Shown: one piece after another, positions 1-11,451 of the stretch
Layout: each line of letters opens with the position of its first letter
Position numbering within the stretch: the stretch's first letter is position 1
NCBI GenBank assembly: GCA_963703175.1
Contig: OY969794.1
Location: 620,001 to 684,000 of the forward strand
Direction of reading: 5' to 3'
DNA from: VRUE01 sp963703175
Lineage (GTDB): Bacteria > Actinomycetota > Thermoleophilia > Solirubrobacterales > 70-9
DNA length: 64,000 nt
Made by a program: the position numbers and the translations under genes
The notes under the pieces: model-generated
Database searches by the model: none
Told to the model about the DNA's origin: nothing
What the model saw: only the letters and a program-made list of their open reading frames with translations

Positions 1-35
1 GTCCAACTAGGAGGGTCGTCGGCGCCGGCCGCCGC

Positions 36-692
36 TTACTCGCTGGGCGCCAGCACGCCATCCAGCCAGGCGACAGCGGCTGGTAAATGGGCGGGGTCGA
101 TCTGGTGGCCGCCGTCGAACCCCCGGTACTCGACCTCGAGGCCACCGGCCTCAAGCAGCTCCCGTGCCCGACGCGCGAAAGCAACCCCGATCACCGGGTC
201 GGCGCCGCCATGGGAGATGAAGACACGGGTTTCCTGTCGATCGTCCAGATGCGGTTGCCAATCGTCGACGACCGGGACGAATCCGCTGAAGGCAAGAACC
301 CCAGCCACCGGCGGCCGGTCGGCTCCGAGAGCCATCGCGTAGCTCATCACCGTCCCCATGGAGAATCCGCCAAACACGGTGTGGGATGGCTCGATCCCAG
401 TCTCGTCCCAGAGCCGGTCATGCAGCTCGGCGAGAGCGGTGCGGGAGGCATGAAAGGTGTCGTGGTCGGGATAGCCGACCCGGGGTACGAGATACCAGTG
501 GTAGCCGGGAGAGCCGGGGAGCATCAGCGGCGCGCGCGGAGCGACTACCTGCAACCGTTGCCCGGGGTCGAGCGCGTCGGCGAGACCGAGCAGATCTCGC
601 TCGTTCGTTCCACGGCCATGGTGGAGAACCAGGAGGCCTTCTGGGTCCCCGTCGGCTGCCCGCTCCACCCGTATCAGCGACGACGCCGGCAC
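36..692 (-). CDS. phospholipase/carboxylesterase-type alpha/beta hydrolase
   Basis: A 218-residue serine hydrolase of the phospholipase/carboxylesterase (YpfH/EstB-like) branch of the alpha/beta fold. The nucleophile elbow GFSMG puts Ser111 in place. An SHGGADPVI segment supplies the acid Asp165, and DGGHQI supplies His196, so the triad is complete and correctly ordered. There is no signal peptide, so it is probably cytosolic. The N-terminal LVLHHGRGTNE segment is the usual oxyanion-side HGRG motif of this group. It lies 6 bp downstream of prfB on the same strand and is probably co-transcribed. The true substrate (short acyl ester or lysophospholipid) cannot be read from sequence. Confidence 0.85.
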   Translation of the reverse strand: MPASSLIRVERAADGDPEGLLVLHHGRGTNERDLLGLADALDPGQRLQVVAPRAPLMLPGSPGYHWYLVPRVGYPDHDTFHASRTALAELHDRLWDETGIEPSHTVFGGFSMGTVMSYAMALGADRPPVAGVLAFSGFVPVVDDWQPHLDDRQETRVFISHGGADPVIGVAFARRARELLEAGGLEVEYRGFDGGHQIDPAHLPAAVAWLDGVLAPSE

Positions 693-698
693 ACCGAC

Positions 699-1818
699 CT
701 AGCTGGCCGAAGAGGCGGCGGTCTTGTTCAAGTAGTCCCTGATGAAGTCATCGAGGTCGCCGTCGAGCACCCGCTGCGCATCGCCCACCTCATGTCCGGT
801 GCGATGGTCTTTGACGCGCTGATCCGGGTGCAGGAAGTAGCTGCGGATCTGCGATCCCCAAGCGACTTCCTTGACCTCGCCACGCTCCTTCGCCAGCGTT
901 TCCGCCCGTTTGCGCTCCTCCAGCTCGATCAGCTTCGAACGCAAAAGCTGCATTGCCACCGCCTTGTTCTGGGTCTGCGAGCGCTCGTTCTGACACTGCA
1001 CGACAACGCCGGTCGGCAGGTGCGTGATCCGCACCGCCGAGTCGGTCTTGTTTACGTGCTGTCCGCCGGCGCCAGAGGCGCGATAGGTATCGACGCGCAG
1101 GTCGGTGTCGTCGATCTCGACCTCGACTCCCTCATCAACTAAGGGCCCGACGTCCACCTGGGCAAAGCTGGTGTGACGGCGAGCCGAGGAATCAAAGGGC
1201 GAGATCCGCACCAGACGGTGGACCCCGCGCTCGGCAGCAAAGAGCCCGTAGGCGTTCTCGCCGTGGGCGAGAAAGGTTGCCGACTTGAGCCCAGCCTCCT
1301 CCCCTGGCGAAGCCTCCTTCATCTCGACCTCGAAGCCGCGGCGCTCGGCCCAACGCAGGTACATCCGCAGCATGATCTCGGCCCAGTCCTGCGAGTCGGT
1401 GCCCCCGGCGCCAGCGTGTACCGTGACCACGGCATCACCCGCGTCGTATTTGCCACTGAACAGACGCGCCTCTTCCAGCTCTGCGAGCCGCGCTTGGACC
1501 GAGGTCATCTGGGTCTCCAGCTCGGCCGCCATCTCCTCGTCTTCGGCGGCCATCTCGGCCAACTCAGCAAGGTCGCCAGCCTCGGCCTCGAGCTCTCCGA
1601 AGGTCTTCAGCTTGCGCTGGGCACGGGCATGGGCAGCAGAGGTACGCGCCGCGGACTCCTGGTCATCCCAGAAGCCGGGACGGCCCATCTCTCCCTCCAA
1701 CCGCTCGGCTTCATCCCGCAGCAAAGCCGGGTCAAAGGTAGTCCGAGAGCAGCTTCAACTGCTCGCGGATCTCGGCGAGCCGCGCTGGTACCGATTCGGT
1801 CGAGGCGACGTCGGCCAT
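699..1818 (-). CDS. prfB: peptide chain release factor 2, expressed by programmed +1 frameshift
   Basis: RF2 releases peptides at UGA and UAA. The long frame alone starts at a TTG at 1724, but homologous sequence continues upstream in another frame. An ATG at 1818 opens a 28-codon frame (MADVASTESV...LKLLSDYL) that ends at an in-frame TGA at 1732-1734. Slipping one base at CTT-T-GAC joins it to DPALLRDEAERLEGEMGRPGFWDD, giving a protein of about 372 residues, normal for RF2. The SPF anticodon-like tripeptide (RISPFDSS) and the catalytic GGQ (GAGGQHVNKT) are both present. The gene autoregulates: low RF2 lets the ribosome slip at its own UGA. The usual AGGGGG stimulator just upstream of the slip is not evident. 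Confidence 0.95.
1731..1737 (-). other. prfB +1 programmed ribosomal frameshift site
   Basis: On the minus strand the heptamer reads CTTTGAC: Leu codon CTT, stop TGA, then C, which is the canonical RF2 recoding signal. The codons before it are TCG GAC TAC. There is no clear Shine-Dalgarno-like hexamer three bases upstream of CTT, unlike E. coli. Confidence 0.93.
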
Positions 1819-1846
1819 GCCAACAGGTTATTGGGCGCGGCCCGGG

Positions 1847-1896
1847 AACGCATCCGACTTTGACCCCCTCCTGGTGTGGTCAAAGTCGGATGCGTT
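1847..1896 (-). terminator. family D palindrome after the methyltransferase gene
   Basis: A perfect 19-bp inverted repeat (aacgcatccgactttgacc and its complement) with a 12-nt loop begins 2 bp after the methyltransferase stop codon and ends before prfB. There is no U-run, so intrinsic termination is uncertain. The core CATCCGAC is shared with hairpins at 33110 and 16480, so this is one copy of a repeated extragenic palindrome. Confidence 0.75.
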
Positions 1897-1898
1897 TC

Positions 1899-2765
1899 TC
1901 AGGGAGCGGTTGCGCTGATGATCCAGGTCGACGCCGGCGCGATCACTCCGTCCGGGCCATCGAACTCGGCCAGCGCCTGGCGCAGATCGCTCGCGATCTT
2001 GGGGCGGATCTCGTCTACCCGATCCCCCCAGAGCCGCAGCACCTCGCCAGCCGGGCCGAGCGCCATGTTGAACTCGATCGCGTGGTCGAGGTCGTTGCCG
2101 ATCTTGATCGGCAGATCGCAGCGCCGCAGCGAGACCCGCTCGAAGCCGGCGATCGTAAGCTGCTCGCTGAGCGTGTCGGCGTCGGCCATCGAGAACGGGC
2201 CGGGCCCGCAGGTCGGCTCGTCGGTCTCCTCCGGACGCTCCAGGTACCCCTCGACGACCTGCTCGGCGCAGTTCATCCATGCGTTGTCCAGCTTGCGCCG
2301 CCAGACGATCGCGCAGAACCGCCCGCCGGGCACAAGCGCTGATCGCACGTTGCGCAGCGCCTGCACCGGGTTGGCGAAGAACATGATCCCCATCCGCGAG
2401 AAGGCAAAGTCGAAGCCCTCGCCAAGGTCCATGACCTGGACGTCGCCGCTGAGGAAGCGCACGTTATCGACAGCGGCCGCATCGGCCTCCTCGCGGGCCG
2501 CGGAGACGAAGGGCTCGGAGACGTCGACCCCGACTGCCTCGCCGCCGGGCTCGACGAGAGCGGCGAGCTGCTGCGTCGTGTCGCCGAAGCCGCAGCCGAG
2601 ATCGAGAACCCGGTCGCCAGGACGCGGTGGATGCGCCGCCAGCGCCGCCTCGCCGTGAGCCCCCAGACCGCTGGTCACGAGGCCACGGAACCGGACGAAG
2701 CGGTCGAAAAGAGGCCCGCTCCAGGCCTCAGTCGCCTCCCTGTTGGATGCGGCGATCTGCTCCAT
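1899..2765 (-). CDS. class I SAM-dependent methyltransferase
   Basis: The 288-residue protein has a Rossmann methyltransferase core. Motif I is VLDLGCGFGDTT near residue 55, followed by the acidic GVDVSEPFV segment and the SGDVQVMDLG motif, as in UbiE/Coq5-type Methyltransf_11/25 domains. I start at the ATG at 2765 (MEQIAASNREA) because the 26 upstream codons are low-complexity and unlike the family. The substrate is unknown; the family includes lipid, quinone and natural-product methylases. It is the last gene of a unit that may start at the promoter near 3307, and a strong palindrome separates it from prfB. Confidence 0.85.
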   Translation of the reverse strand: MEQIAASNREATEAWSGPLFDRFVRFRGLVTSGLGAHGEAALAAHPPRPGDRVLDLGCGFGDTTQQLAALVEPGGEAVGVDVSEPFVSAAREEADAAAVDNVRFLSGDVQVMDLGEGFDFAFSRMGIMFFANPVQALRNVRSALVPGGRFCAIVWRRKLDNAWMNCAEQVVEGYLERPEETDEPTCGPGPFSMADADTLSEQLTIAGFERVSLRRCDLPIKIGNDLDHAIEFNMALGPAGEVLRLWGDRVDEIRPKIASDLRQALAEFDGPDGVIAPASTWIISATAP

Positions 2766-2892
2766 GCCGTGAATGGTACGCCCCGCCGCTATTAGCGCGC
2801 AGGTCGTCGCCCGGGGTGCAGGGTGGGGAATTACGGGGCCCAAGCCCGCAGATGGTCTCGCGACGCTCCGCTCAGCCCGTAGGCCCCGCTCC

Positions 2893-2958
2893 TTAGGGTG
2901 CGTACCTCCACAGCAGGAAGAGGATGATCACCAGTTGCAGTGTCAATATCACTTCCAT
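2893..2958 (-). CDS. candidate 21-residue hydrophobic membrane peptide
   Basis: An ATG at 2958 opens a 21-codon frame that begins MEVILTLQLV, runs through IILFLLW and ends RYAP before TAA. One continuous hydrophobic stretch could make a single membrane helix. It is preceded by GGAAAGGAAAAA, a good ribosome-binding site at 5-6 nt. It lies inside a conspicuously structured leader and is followed by the methyltransferase 127 bp downstream. No family was recognised. It could be a leader peptide, a small membrane protein or chance; the ribosome site is the best support. Confidence 0.35.
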   Translation of the reverse strand: MEVILTLQLVIILFLLWRYAP

Positions 2959-3090
2959 TTTTTCCTTTCCGCCCGAAGGGCATCGGATTTCTCATCTCGA
3001 TTGGAAATCCGATGTCTGGAGGGTGGAAAGGGGTCGAGAAGCGTGCGACACACGAATTGGGGATCAGCCCGATATGGAAGTACGCACCCT
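2895..3090 (-). ncRNA. structured leader with nested inverted repeats
   Basis: An outer inverted repeat pairs 2895-2910 with 3075-3090 (16 nt, one mismatch that is a G-U pair in RNA). It encloses a second, imperfect 28-nt inverted repeat at 2964-2991 / 3004-3031. The outer 3' arm is the end of the 21-codon frame, and the inner arm covers its ribosome-binding site. The arrangement resembles a cis-acting RNA that could expose or hide the small frame. No known riboswitch consensus was recognised. Between about 2766 and 3429 I see no other gene. Confidence 0.4.
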
Positions 3091-3166
3091 GGACAGAGGG
3101 GATCGAAGTAACTTCGAGGCGTCGCCCGACAGCGGGCTTGGGATCCGGGGGTGGGTTAGTGGGACA

Positions 3167-3187
3167 CACGGCCTCGCTGAGGCCGTG
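3167..3187. repeat. short perfect hairpin in leader
   Basis: CACGGCCTC, a 3-nt loop, then GAGGCCGTG: a 9-bp perfect stem inside the long leader downstream of the 3307 promoter (minus-strand sense). No U-run follows it in the direction of transcription. Confidence 0.5.
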
Positions 3188-3223
3188 AAAAATTCACCCG
3201 CAACACCGGCGTTCCCTGCAAGT

Positions 3224-3278
3224 CCAGCGGACCCGACATACCAGTAGGCCCGGCGAGGCCCAGCGGACCCGACATACC
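3224..3278. repeat. 19-bp direct repeat pair
   Basis: The 19-mer ccagcggacccgacatacc occurs at 3224-3242 and again at 3260-3278, a 36-bp period. It lies between the 3307 promoter and the structured leader. It could be a tandem protein-binding site or the remains of a duplication. Confidence 0.6.
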
Positions 3279-3306
3279 CGCTATTCCTTCTCCCCCGAGA
3301 AATCCC

Positions 3307-3336
3307 ACTCTACTGTGACTCGCACATATCTGTCAA
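3307..3336 (-). promoter_or_regulatory. sigma70-type promoter reading leftward
   Basis: On the minus strand TTGACA (3331-3336) is followed 18 bp later by TAGAGT (3307-3312). This is a near-consensus pair in an AT-richer pocket of an otherwise GC-rich region. It would transcribe a leader of about 340 nt carrying the direct repeats and hairpins into the small frame at 2958 and the methyltransferase. Confidence 0.55.
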
Positions 3337-3429
3337 GAAATAGCGCAGTTACACAGCGCGATATTCATACAAGTGCGCTCATCGCAATGATCCCGACGAG
3401 AATTAACCCCAGGATCTTGATGTTGCAAC

Positions 3430-3864
3430 TTATTTTGTTCCTTTTGTTCCTTTAAAACCACCGACACCGTGCTCGAATCCCCCTGCCCGCAGTGCCTCGG
3501 CGCGATCCTCAAAGGGTCGCCAACTGCAAATTTTGTGGTCATGCAACTCGAATAACCAAGCCATCTCGTCGGTAGACGCATGCGACCCATCCTCTTCCCA
3601 GTGCCACACACGCTTGACCAGCGCAACCGCCGACCCACCCCCGGATTCAGTCCTGTCCTCGTAAAGCTCCTCCAACTCAATCGTCTGCTGGACGCCCCCT
3701 GGCGCCCGCGTGGCCCACATTCGCGCTGCGTCGCGACCTTTCCGTAGACCCTTCATCGAGTGCAGCTCGACCTCCGGATCGAGGACAGCAACAAAGGCGT
3801 CCAGATCTCGCTCGTTGAACGAGCGAATGAACTCTCGAACGGGGTCGTGGATCAAAGGGCCCAT
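3430..3864 (-). CDS. NTF2/SnoaL-like domain protein
   Basis: A 144-residue protein with the SnoaL-like (NTF2 fold) opening VREFIRSFNERDLDAFVAVLDPEVELHS, then the usual G-R-D-A segment and a closing beta-sheet with W and F positions (SWRPFEDRAEAL). These small cone-shaped proteins are isomerases, hydrolases or binding proteins, and the specific role cannot be read. The C-terminus ends in a short GTKGTK repeat. The ATG at 3864 lies inside the left arm of the family C palindrome and has no Shine-Dalgarno sequence, so translation may depend on that structure or begin at the GTG eight codons on. Confidence 0.65.
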   Translation of the reverse strand: MGPLIHDPVREFIRSFNERDLDAFVAVLDPEVELHSMKGLRKGRDAARMWATRAPGGVQQTIELEELYEDRTESGGGSAVALVKRVWHWEEDGSHASTDEMAWLFELHDHKICSWRPFEDRAEALRAGGFEHGVGGFKGTKGTK

Positions 3865-3969
3865 CTCGGTAGGGGTGGAACGTCTTGTACTTTTTCCGCG
3901 GCGAGACTAACGGACAGCCACCAACTGTCTTCGGAAAAAGTTAAGTGGAACCCCTGCCGAGATGGGCCC

Positions 3970-3970
<1 letters not shown>
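3856..3970. repeat. family C extragenic palindrome, copy 1
   Basis: The 21-bp arms 3856-3876 and 3950-3970 pair with one mismatch. The 73-nt interior contains a second stem (ACTTTTTCCG with CGGAAAAAGT). The interior matches the copy at 24044 (opposite orientation) over most of its length, while the outer arms are unrelated. One arm reaches the secA stop codon and the other contains the start codon of the NTF2-like gene. Confidence 0.8.
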
Positions 3971-6816
<2,846 letters not shown>

Positions 6817-6860
6817 TGCTCAAGAGTAGCGATGCCACAGAGAGCGGTGCCGCGCTCCAG

Positions 6861-7217
6861 TCAGCTAGACGCGGCTGGCCTCCCGCGCACCTGATTGACA
6901 AGCTTGCGCGTGCGACGGCGCTTACGGCGCAATGCTCGGTGCTTCTTGACCTGACGGCGGATGTCCTCGGCAAGTTCGTGGACGCTGTGCCCCATCTCCG
7001 GCGAGCACTCCTTTGCGTGAAGCGTGACGCCCTTGAGCCGTAGCGTCGCCTCCGCAACCTGCTTGTCGGCAATTGCTGGATTCCGCTCTTCCCAGACGAT
7101 CACCTCGAGCATCGCTAAATCGGAGACCTGTCTACCTACACGGCGAAATCGCTTGAAGATGTGCTCCCGCAGCTCGTCATCGATCTCGACGTTGCGCCCA
7201 CGCACCTCAATCCGCAT
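6861..7217 (-). CDS. hpf: ribosome hibernation-promoting factor, short form
   Basis: The 118-residue product from the ATG at 7217 (MRIEVRGRNVEIDDELREHI) is a single S30AE/RaiA ribosome-binding domain with the basic tail KKHRALRRKRRRTRK. The start is fixed by a perfect AGGAGG seven bases upstream; the longer open frame upstream does not resemble the family. Unlike the long HPF common in actinobacteria and firmicutes, there is no C-terminal dimerisation domain, so 100S formation in the long-HPF manner is not expected from this protein alone. Its neighbours are comF upstream and secA downstream. Confidence 0.9.
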   Translation of the reverse strand: MRIEVRGRNVEIDDELREHIFKRFRRVGRQVSDLAMLEVIVWEERNPAIADKQVAEATLRLKGVTLHAKECSPEMGHSVHELAEDIRRQVKKHRALRRKRRRTRKLVNQVRGRPAASS

Positions 7218-7285
7218 ATTGGCCTCCTGTTTGGGTCTGGTCGATGCTACGCCTGTACCCGACGCACAGCAAGGGGAACTTGCAC

Positions 7286-7909
7286 TTACAGGCGCCTTGT
7301 GAAGGTGATGGCTGCAACTCGAATGGCTCCGGCCGAGCGCAAGGCCCCGGCACAGGACGAGAGCGTCGCGCCGGTGGTTAGGACGTCGTCGATCAGAAGG
7401 ACGCTGCGAGGGACCTCGCCGCTCGCTTGGATTACAGGTGGATGGCCAATACGTTGGGCGCGGCGCTTGCCCACTTGGCGCCCTCCCCCTCGTCGAGCGA
7501 GACAGGAGCTGAACGGCAGCTCGGTTCGCTGCGCGAGAGCCGCTGCGATCTCGGCTGCCGGGTCGAAGCCGCGGATCGCCGAGCGAAGCGGTGCGGTGGG
7601 CACGGGGACAAGCGTGCCGCTCAAAACGGTGCCCGGCGCCAGCCACTGGATGCGGTCGGCCATCAGGTCCGCCACTGGCAGCAACCGGCGGAACTTGAGG
7701 GCTGCCACCAGATCGCGGGCTGCGCCCTCGTGCGGCGCTGAGGACCAGGCGCGATCCAGCCCGGGGGCACCGGAGCCTTCGAGGGGTTCACTTGAGGCAA
7801 GCCGCCTTGAGCAGCGGGTGCAGAGGGTCGCCTCGGGTCGGCAGGTGCGGCCGCAGGCGGCGCAGAGCGGTGGGACGAGGCCAGTGGCGACTGCGTGGAG
7901 GAGCTTCAT
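7286..7909 (-). CDS. comF: ComF-family phosphoribosyltransferase-like protein
   Basis: The 207-residue protein begins with a four-cysteine zinc module (LCAACGRTC ... LCTRCSRRL), followed by a type I phosphoribosyltransferase fold with the PRPP loop VLLIDDVLTTGAT near residue 175. This is the ComF/GntX architecture. ComF proteins are linked to DNA uptake, but in most bacteria they are present without a complete competence system and their reaction is unknown. No competence genes are seen here. It sits upstream of hpf and secA, as it does in several Gram-positive genomes. Confidence 0.9.
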   Translation of the reverse strand: MKLLHAVATGLVPPLCAACGRTCRPEATLCTRCSRRLASSEPLEGSGAPGLDRAWSSAPHEGAARDLVAALKFRRLLPVADLMADRIQWLAPGTVLSGTLVPVPTAPLRSAIRGFDPAAEIAAALAQRTELPFSSCLARRGGGRQVGKRRAQRIGHPPVIQASGEVPRSVLLIDDVLTTGATLSSCAGALRSAGAIRVAAITFTRRL

Positions 7910-7965
7910 GGCCCGATCCTCCGGGCCCTTGGCGCGCGTGTGGCGCGCTAAATGTCAAATCTCTG

Positions 7966-8976
7966 TCACGCGTCTTGCGCGTGAGCTGCGATGCCACCTA
8001 CCAAAATCGACTTCGGCGGCAGCTCGGTGCCTTCGAGCAGAATCGAGTCGCGGACGATCGAGCCGTCGCCGATGTGGCAGCCGTCGCCGACGATCACCGG
8101 GCCCTGGATCTGAACTCCGTCGCCGATCCTCACCCCGTCGCCGATGAGCACCGGTGCCGTGACCTCCGCCCCGTTCAGTGAGCTGGCCGCGCGTATGCCC
8201 TCCGATACCTCGGGCGCGCCGGGCTCGACCGCGACTGCGCCGTGCAGCGCGTCGAGGTTGCCCTGCCGCAGCTCGTCGAGGTTGCCGATGTCGTTCCAGT
8301 AGGCGTCGATTTCATGCGAGTAGAAGGGCACGTCGGCCTCCAGCAGCGCCGGGAAGACGTCCTTTGCCCAGTCGGCGAACTGCGGTGGGTCGTCGGGGCC
8401 GGCGTCGTTGCTCGTTCCCGGCGCCGGGAAGTAGTCGAAGATCTCAGCGCGGAACATGTAGATGCAGGTGTTCGCCAGGTCGGACAGGGCCTCCGCCGGG
8501 TCGGGCTTCTCCTGGAAGCCCTGGATGCGGCCGTCGCCGGCCGCGATCACAACGCCGAACTGATCGGTGTCGGCGACGCGCTTGGTGGCCAGCGTCGCAA
8601 GGCCGTCATGGGACTCATGGAAATCCCGCATGGCGCCGAAGTCGATATCGGTGAGCGCATCCCCGGCGACGACGAGGAACGAGTCGCCGAGGAAATCGGC
8701 GGCGTTGCGCACACCGCCAGCCGTGCCCAGGAGCTGCTCCTCGTAGCTGTAGGAGAGCTCCAGGCCGAAGTCCGAGCCATCGCCGAAGTGCCCTTCGATC
8801 AGCTCAGGGAACCAGTGCAGATTGGCGATCGACTCGGTAAAGCCGTGCCGGGCCAGCAGCCGCGCGGTGTGCTCCATCACCGGCCGGTTGAGCACGGGCA
8901 CCATCGGCTTCGGCATCCCGTGGGTGATCGGCCGCAGCCGGGTGCCGAGTCCGGCCGCGAGGACCATCGCCTTCAT
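7966..8976 (-). CDS. NDP-sugar pyrophosphorylase with left-handed beta-helix tail
   Basis: A 336-residue nucleotidyltransferase. The N-terminus MVLAAGLGTRLRPIT is the NTP-binding signature, VVAGDALTDIDF supplies a metal Asp, and FQEKPD is the sugar-binding loop. The C-terminal third (GDGVRIGDGVQIQGPVIVGDG) is a hexapeptide left-handed helix. Such proteins make GDP-mannose, dTDP-glucose or UDP-glucose; which one cannot be decided. It is the last gene of the run from 16465 and begins 3 bp after ahcY. A related paralogue is at 11452. Confidence 0.88.
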   Translation of the reverse strand: MKAMVLAAGLGTRLRPITHGMPKPMVPVLNRPVMEHTARLLARHGFTESIANLHWFPELIEGHFGDGSDFGLELSYSYEEQLLGTAGGVRNAADFLGDSFLVVAGDALTDIDFGAMRDFHESHDGLATLATKRVADTDQFGVVIAAGDGRIQGFQEKPDPAEALSDLANTCIYMFRAEIFDYFPAPGTSNDAGPDDPPQFADWAKDVFPALLEADVPFYSHEIDAYWNDIGNLDELRQGNLDALHGAVAVEPGAPEVSEGIRAASSLNGAEVTAPVLIGDGVRIGDGVQIQGPVIVGDGCHIGDGSIVRDSILLEGTELPPKSILVGGIAAHAQDA

Positions 8977-8979
8977 CGA

Positions 8980-10398
<1,419 letters not shown>

Positions 10399-10468
10399 CG
10401 GTTCCTTTCAGTCTCTATTGGTCCGGGCGAAGGATAGGGGGAAACTGGCGTTGAGTAGGGCTCGTCGC

Positions 10469-11449
10469 TCAGTTACGTTCGAGCGCAGCCCTGAGCCGAT
10501 CGATCGCCTCGATCGGCAGCGGGTCGACCTCACGCATTGCGGCAAGCTCCAGTGAGACCAGATCACCGAGCATTACACCCCAGAGCAGGCGCTCGCTTGG
10601 GCTCTCCCCCGCCGCCTCGATCCGAACGACAGGCGACCCGTCGCGCTCGATCTCGGCGGCGGTCAGCTCGAACCTGAGTTGCTCACGCGGGTGCTGATCG
10701 CGATCCTCAAGCAGGACCGCCGCCAGCGGCAGAGCGCCAGCAGCCTCCCATGAGCAGATCTCGTTGTGATTGGCCTCGGGGAGCTCGGAGCAGAAGGCCG
10801 GCAGCTTCGCGTTCTCGTTCACCTGGGTCTTCCAGCGACGGGCAACAGCGGCAGTCGCGCCAGCGCCATAGATAACCGGCACCCGATCGCCGATTGCCGT
10901 GGCAACCTCGCCGGCCCGGTGCTTAAGATCCTCGCGACTGACCTCAAGGAAGGCGGCTGCCGCCTCGATCTCGTCGTTGAGGCGGGGTGCGATGCCACTA
11001 CCCGCAGCGACTTCCAGCACGCAGACCAGCATGTAGGCGACCGCGGTGCGCGGTGCGGGCAGCAGGCCCGGCAGGCCGATGACTGGGTCGTCGGCTGCCC
11101 GTGCAGAATCGGTCAGGGCGCCACCGGTGCTGGCGACGATGCGGCGGGCACCGAGTGCCTCGGTCGCGGCGGCACAGGAGAGCGTCTCCTCGGTCTCGCC
11201 CGAGTAGCTTGAGCAGAGAACAGTCCAATCGGCCGTCGCCCAACTGGGAAGGTTATAACCACGCACGGTCAGCAACGGTCCGGAAAGACGGTCGCCGAGC
11301 GCCGCCGCAGCGAGATCGCCGCCGACCGCAGAACCGCCCATTCCACAGACCAGAAGCCCGGCGGAATCTGCCGGCTGCAGTCGTGCGGACTCGACGCGCC
11401 AAAGGGCGTCGCGAAGGTGGTCTGGAATGGCGAGAACGTCGTCGAGCAT
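10469..11449 (-). CDS. SIS-domain phosphoglucose/phosphomannose isomerase
   Basis: The 326-residue protein has two SIS domains. The first carries GMGGSAVGGDL and the SSYSGETEETL phosphosugar loop; the second carries IYGAGATAAVARRWK. The ELPEANHNEI segment provides the conserved Glu and His of the bifunctional PGI/PMI type, which interconverts glucose-6-P or mannose-6-P with fructose-6-P. It begins 2 bp after the nucleotidyltransferase gene at 11452 and fits a route from fructose-6-P to GDP-mannose or UDP-sugars. No phosphomannomutase is visible in the window. Confidence 0.88.
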   Translation of the reverse strand: MLDDVLAIPDHLRDALWRVESARLQPADSAGLLVCGMGGSAVGGDLAAAALGDRLSGPLLTVRGYNLPSWATADWTVLCSSYSGETEETLSCAAATEALGARRIVASTGGALTDSARAADDPVIGLPGLLPAPRTAVAYMLVCVLEVAAGSGIAPRLNDEIEAAAAFLEVSREDLKHRAGEVATAIGDRVPVIYGAGATAAVARRWKTQVNENAKLPAFCSELPEANHNEICSWEAAGALPLAAVLLEDRDQHPREQLRFELTAAEIERDGSPVVRIEAAGESPSERLLWGVMLGDLVSLELAAMREVDPLPIEAIDRLRAALERN

Positions 11450-11451
11450 TG

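Noticed and set aside
3167..3187. Rho-independent terminator in the 3.2-kb gap
   Set aside because: The stem is good but the A/T run lies on the wrong side for either transcription direction that has an upstream gene.
3363..3425. hydrophobic 19-20 codon frame (ILGLILVGIIAMSALV) just after the NTF2-like gene
   Set aside because: It looks like a membrane peptide, but only ATA, ATC or CTG could start it and the preceding AGGAACAAA is part of the upstream gene's repeat.
10399..10468. SAM or SAH riboswitch upstream of ahcY
   Set aside because: The 70-bp gap has none of the conserved junction sequences and no expression platform.
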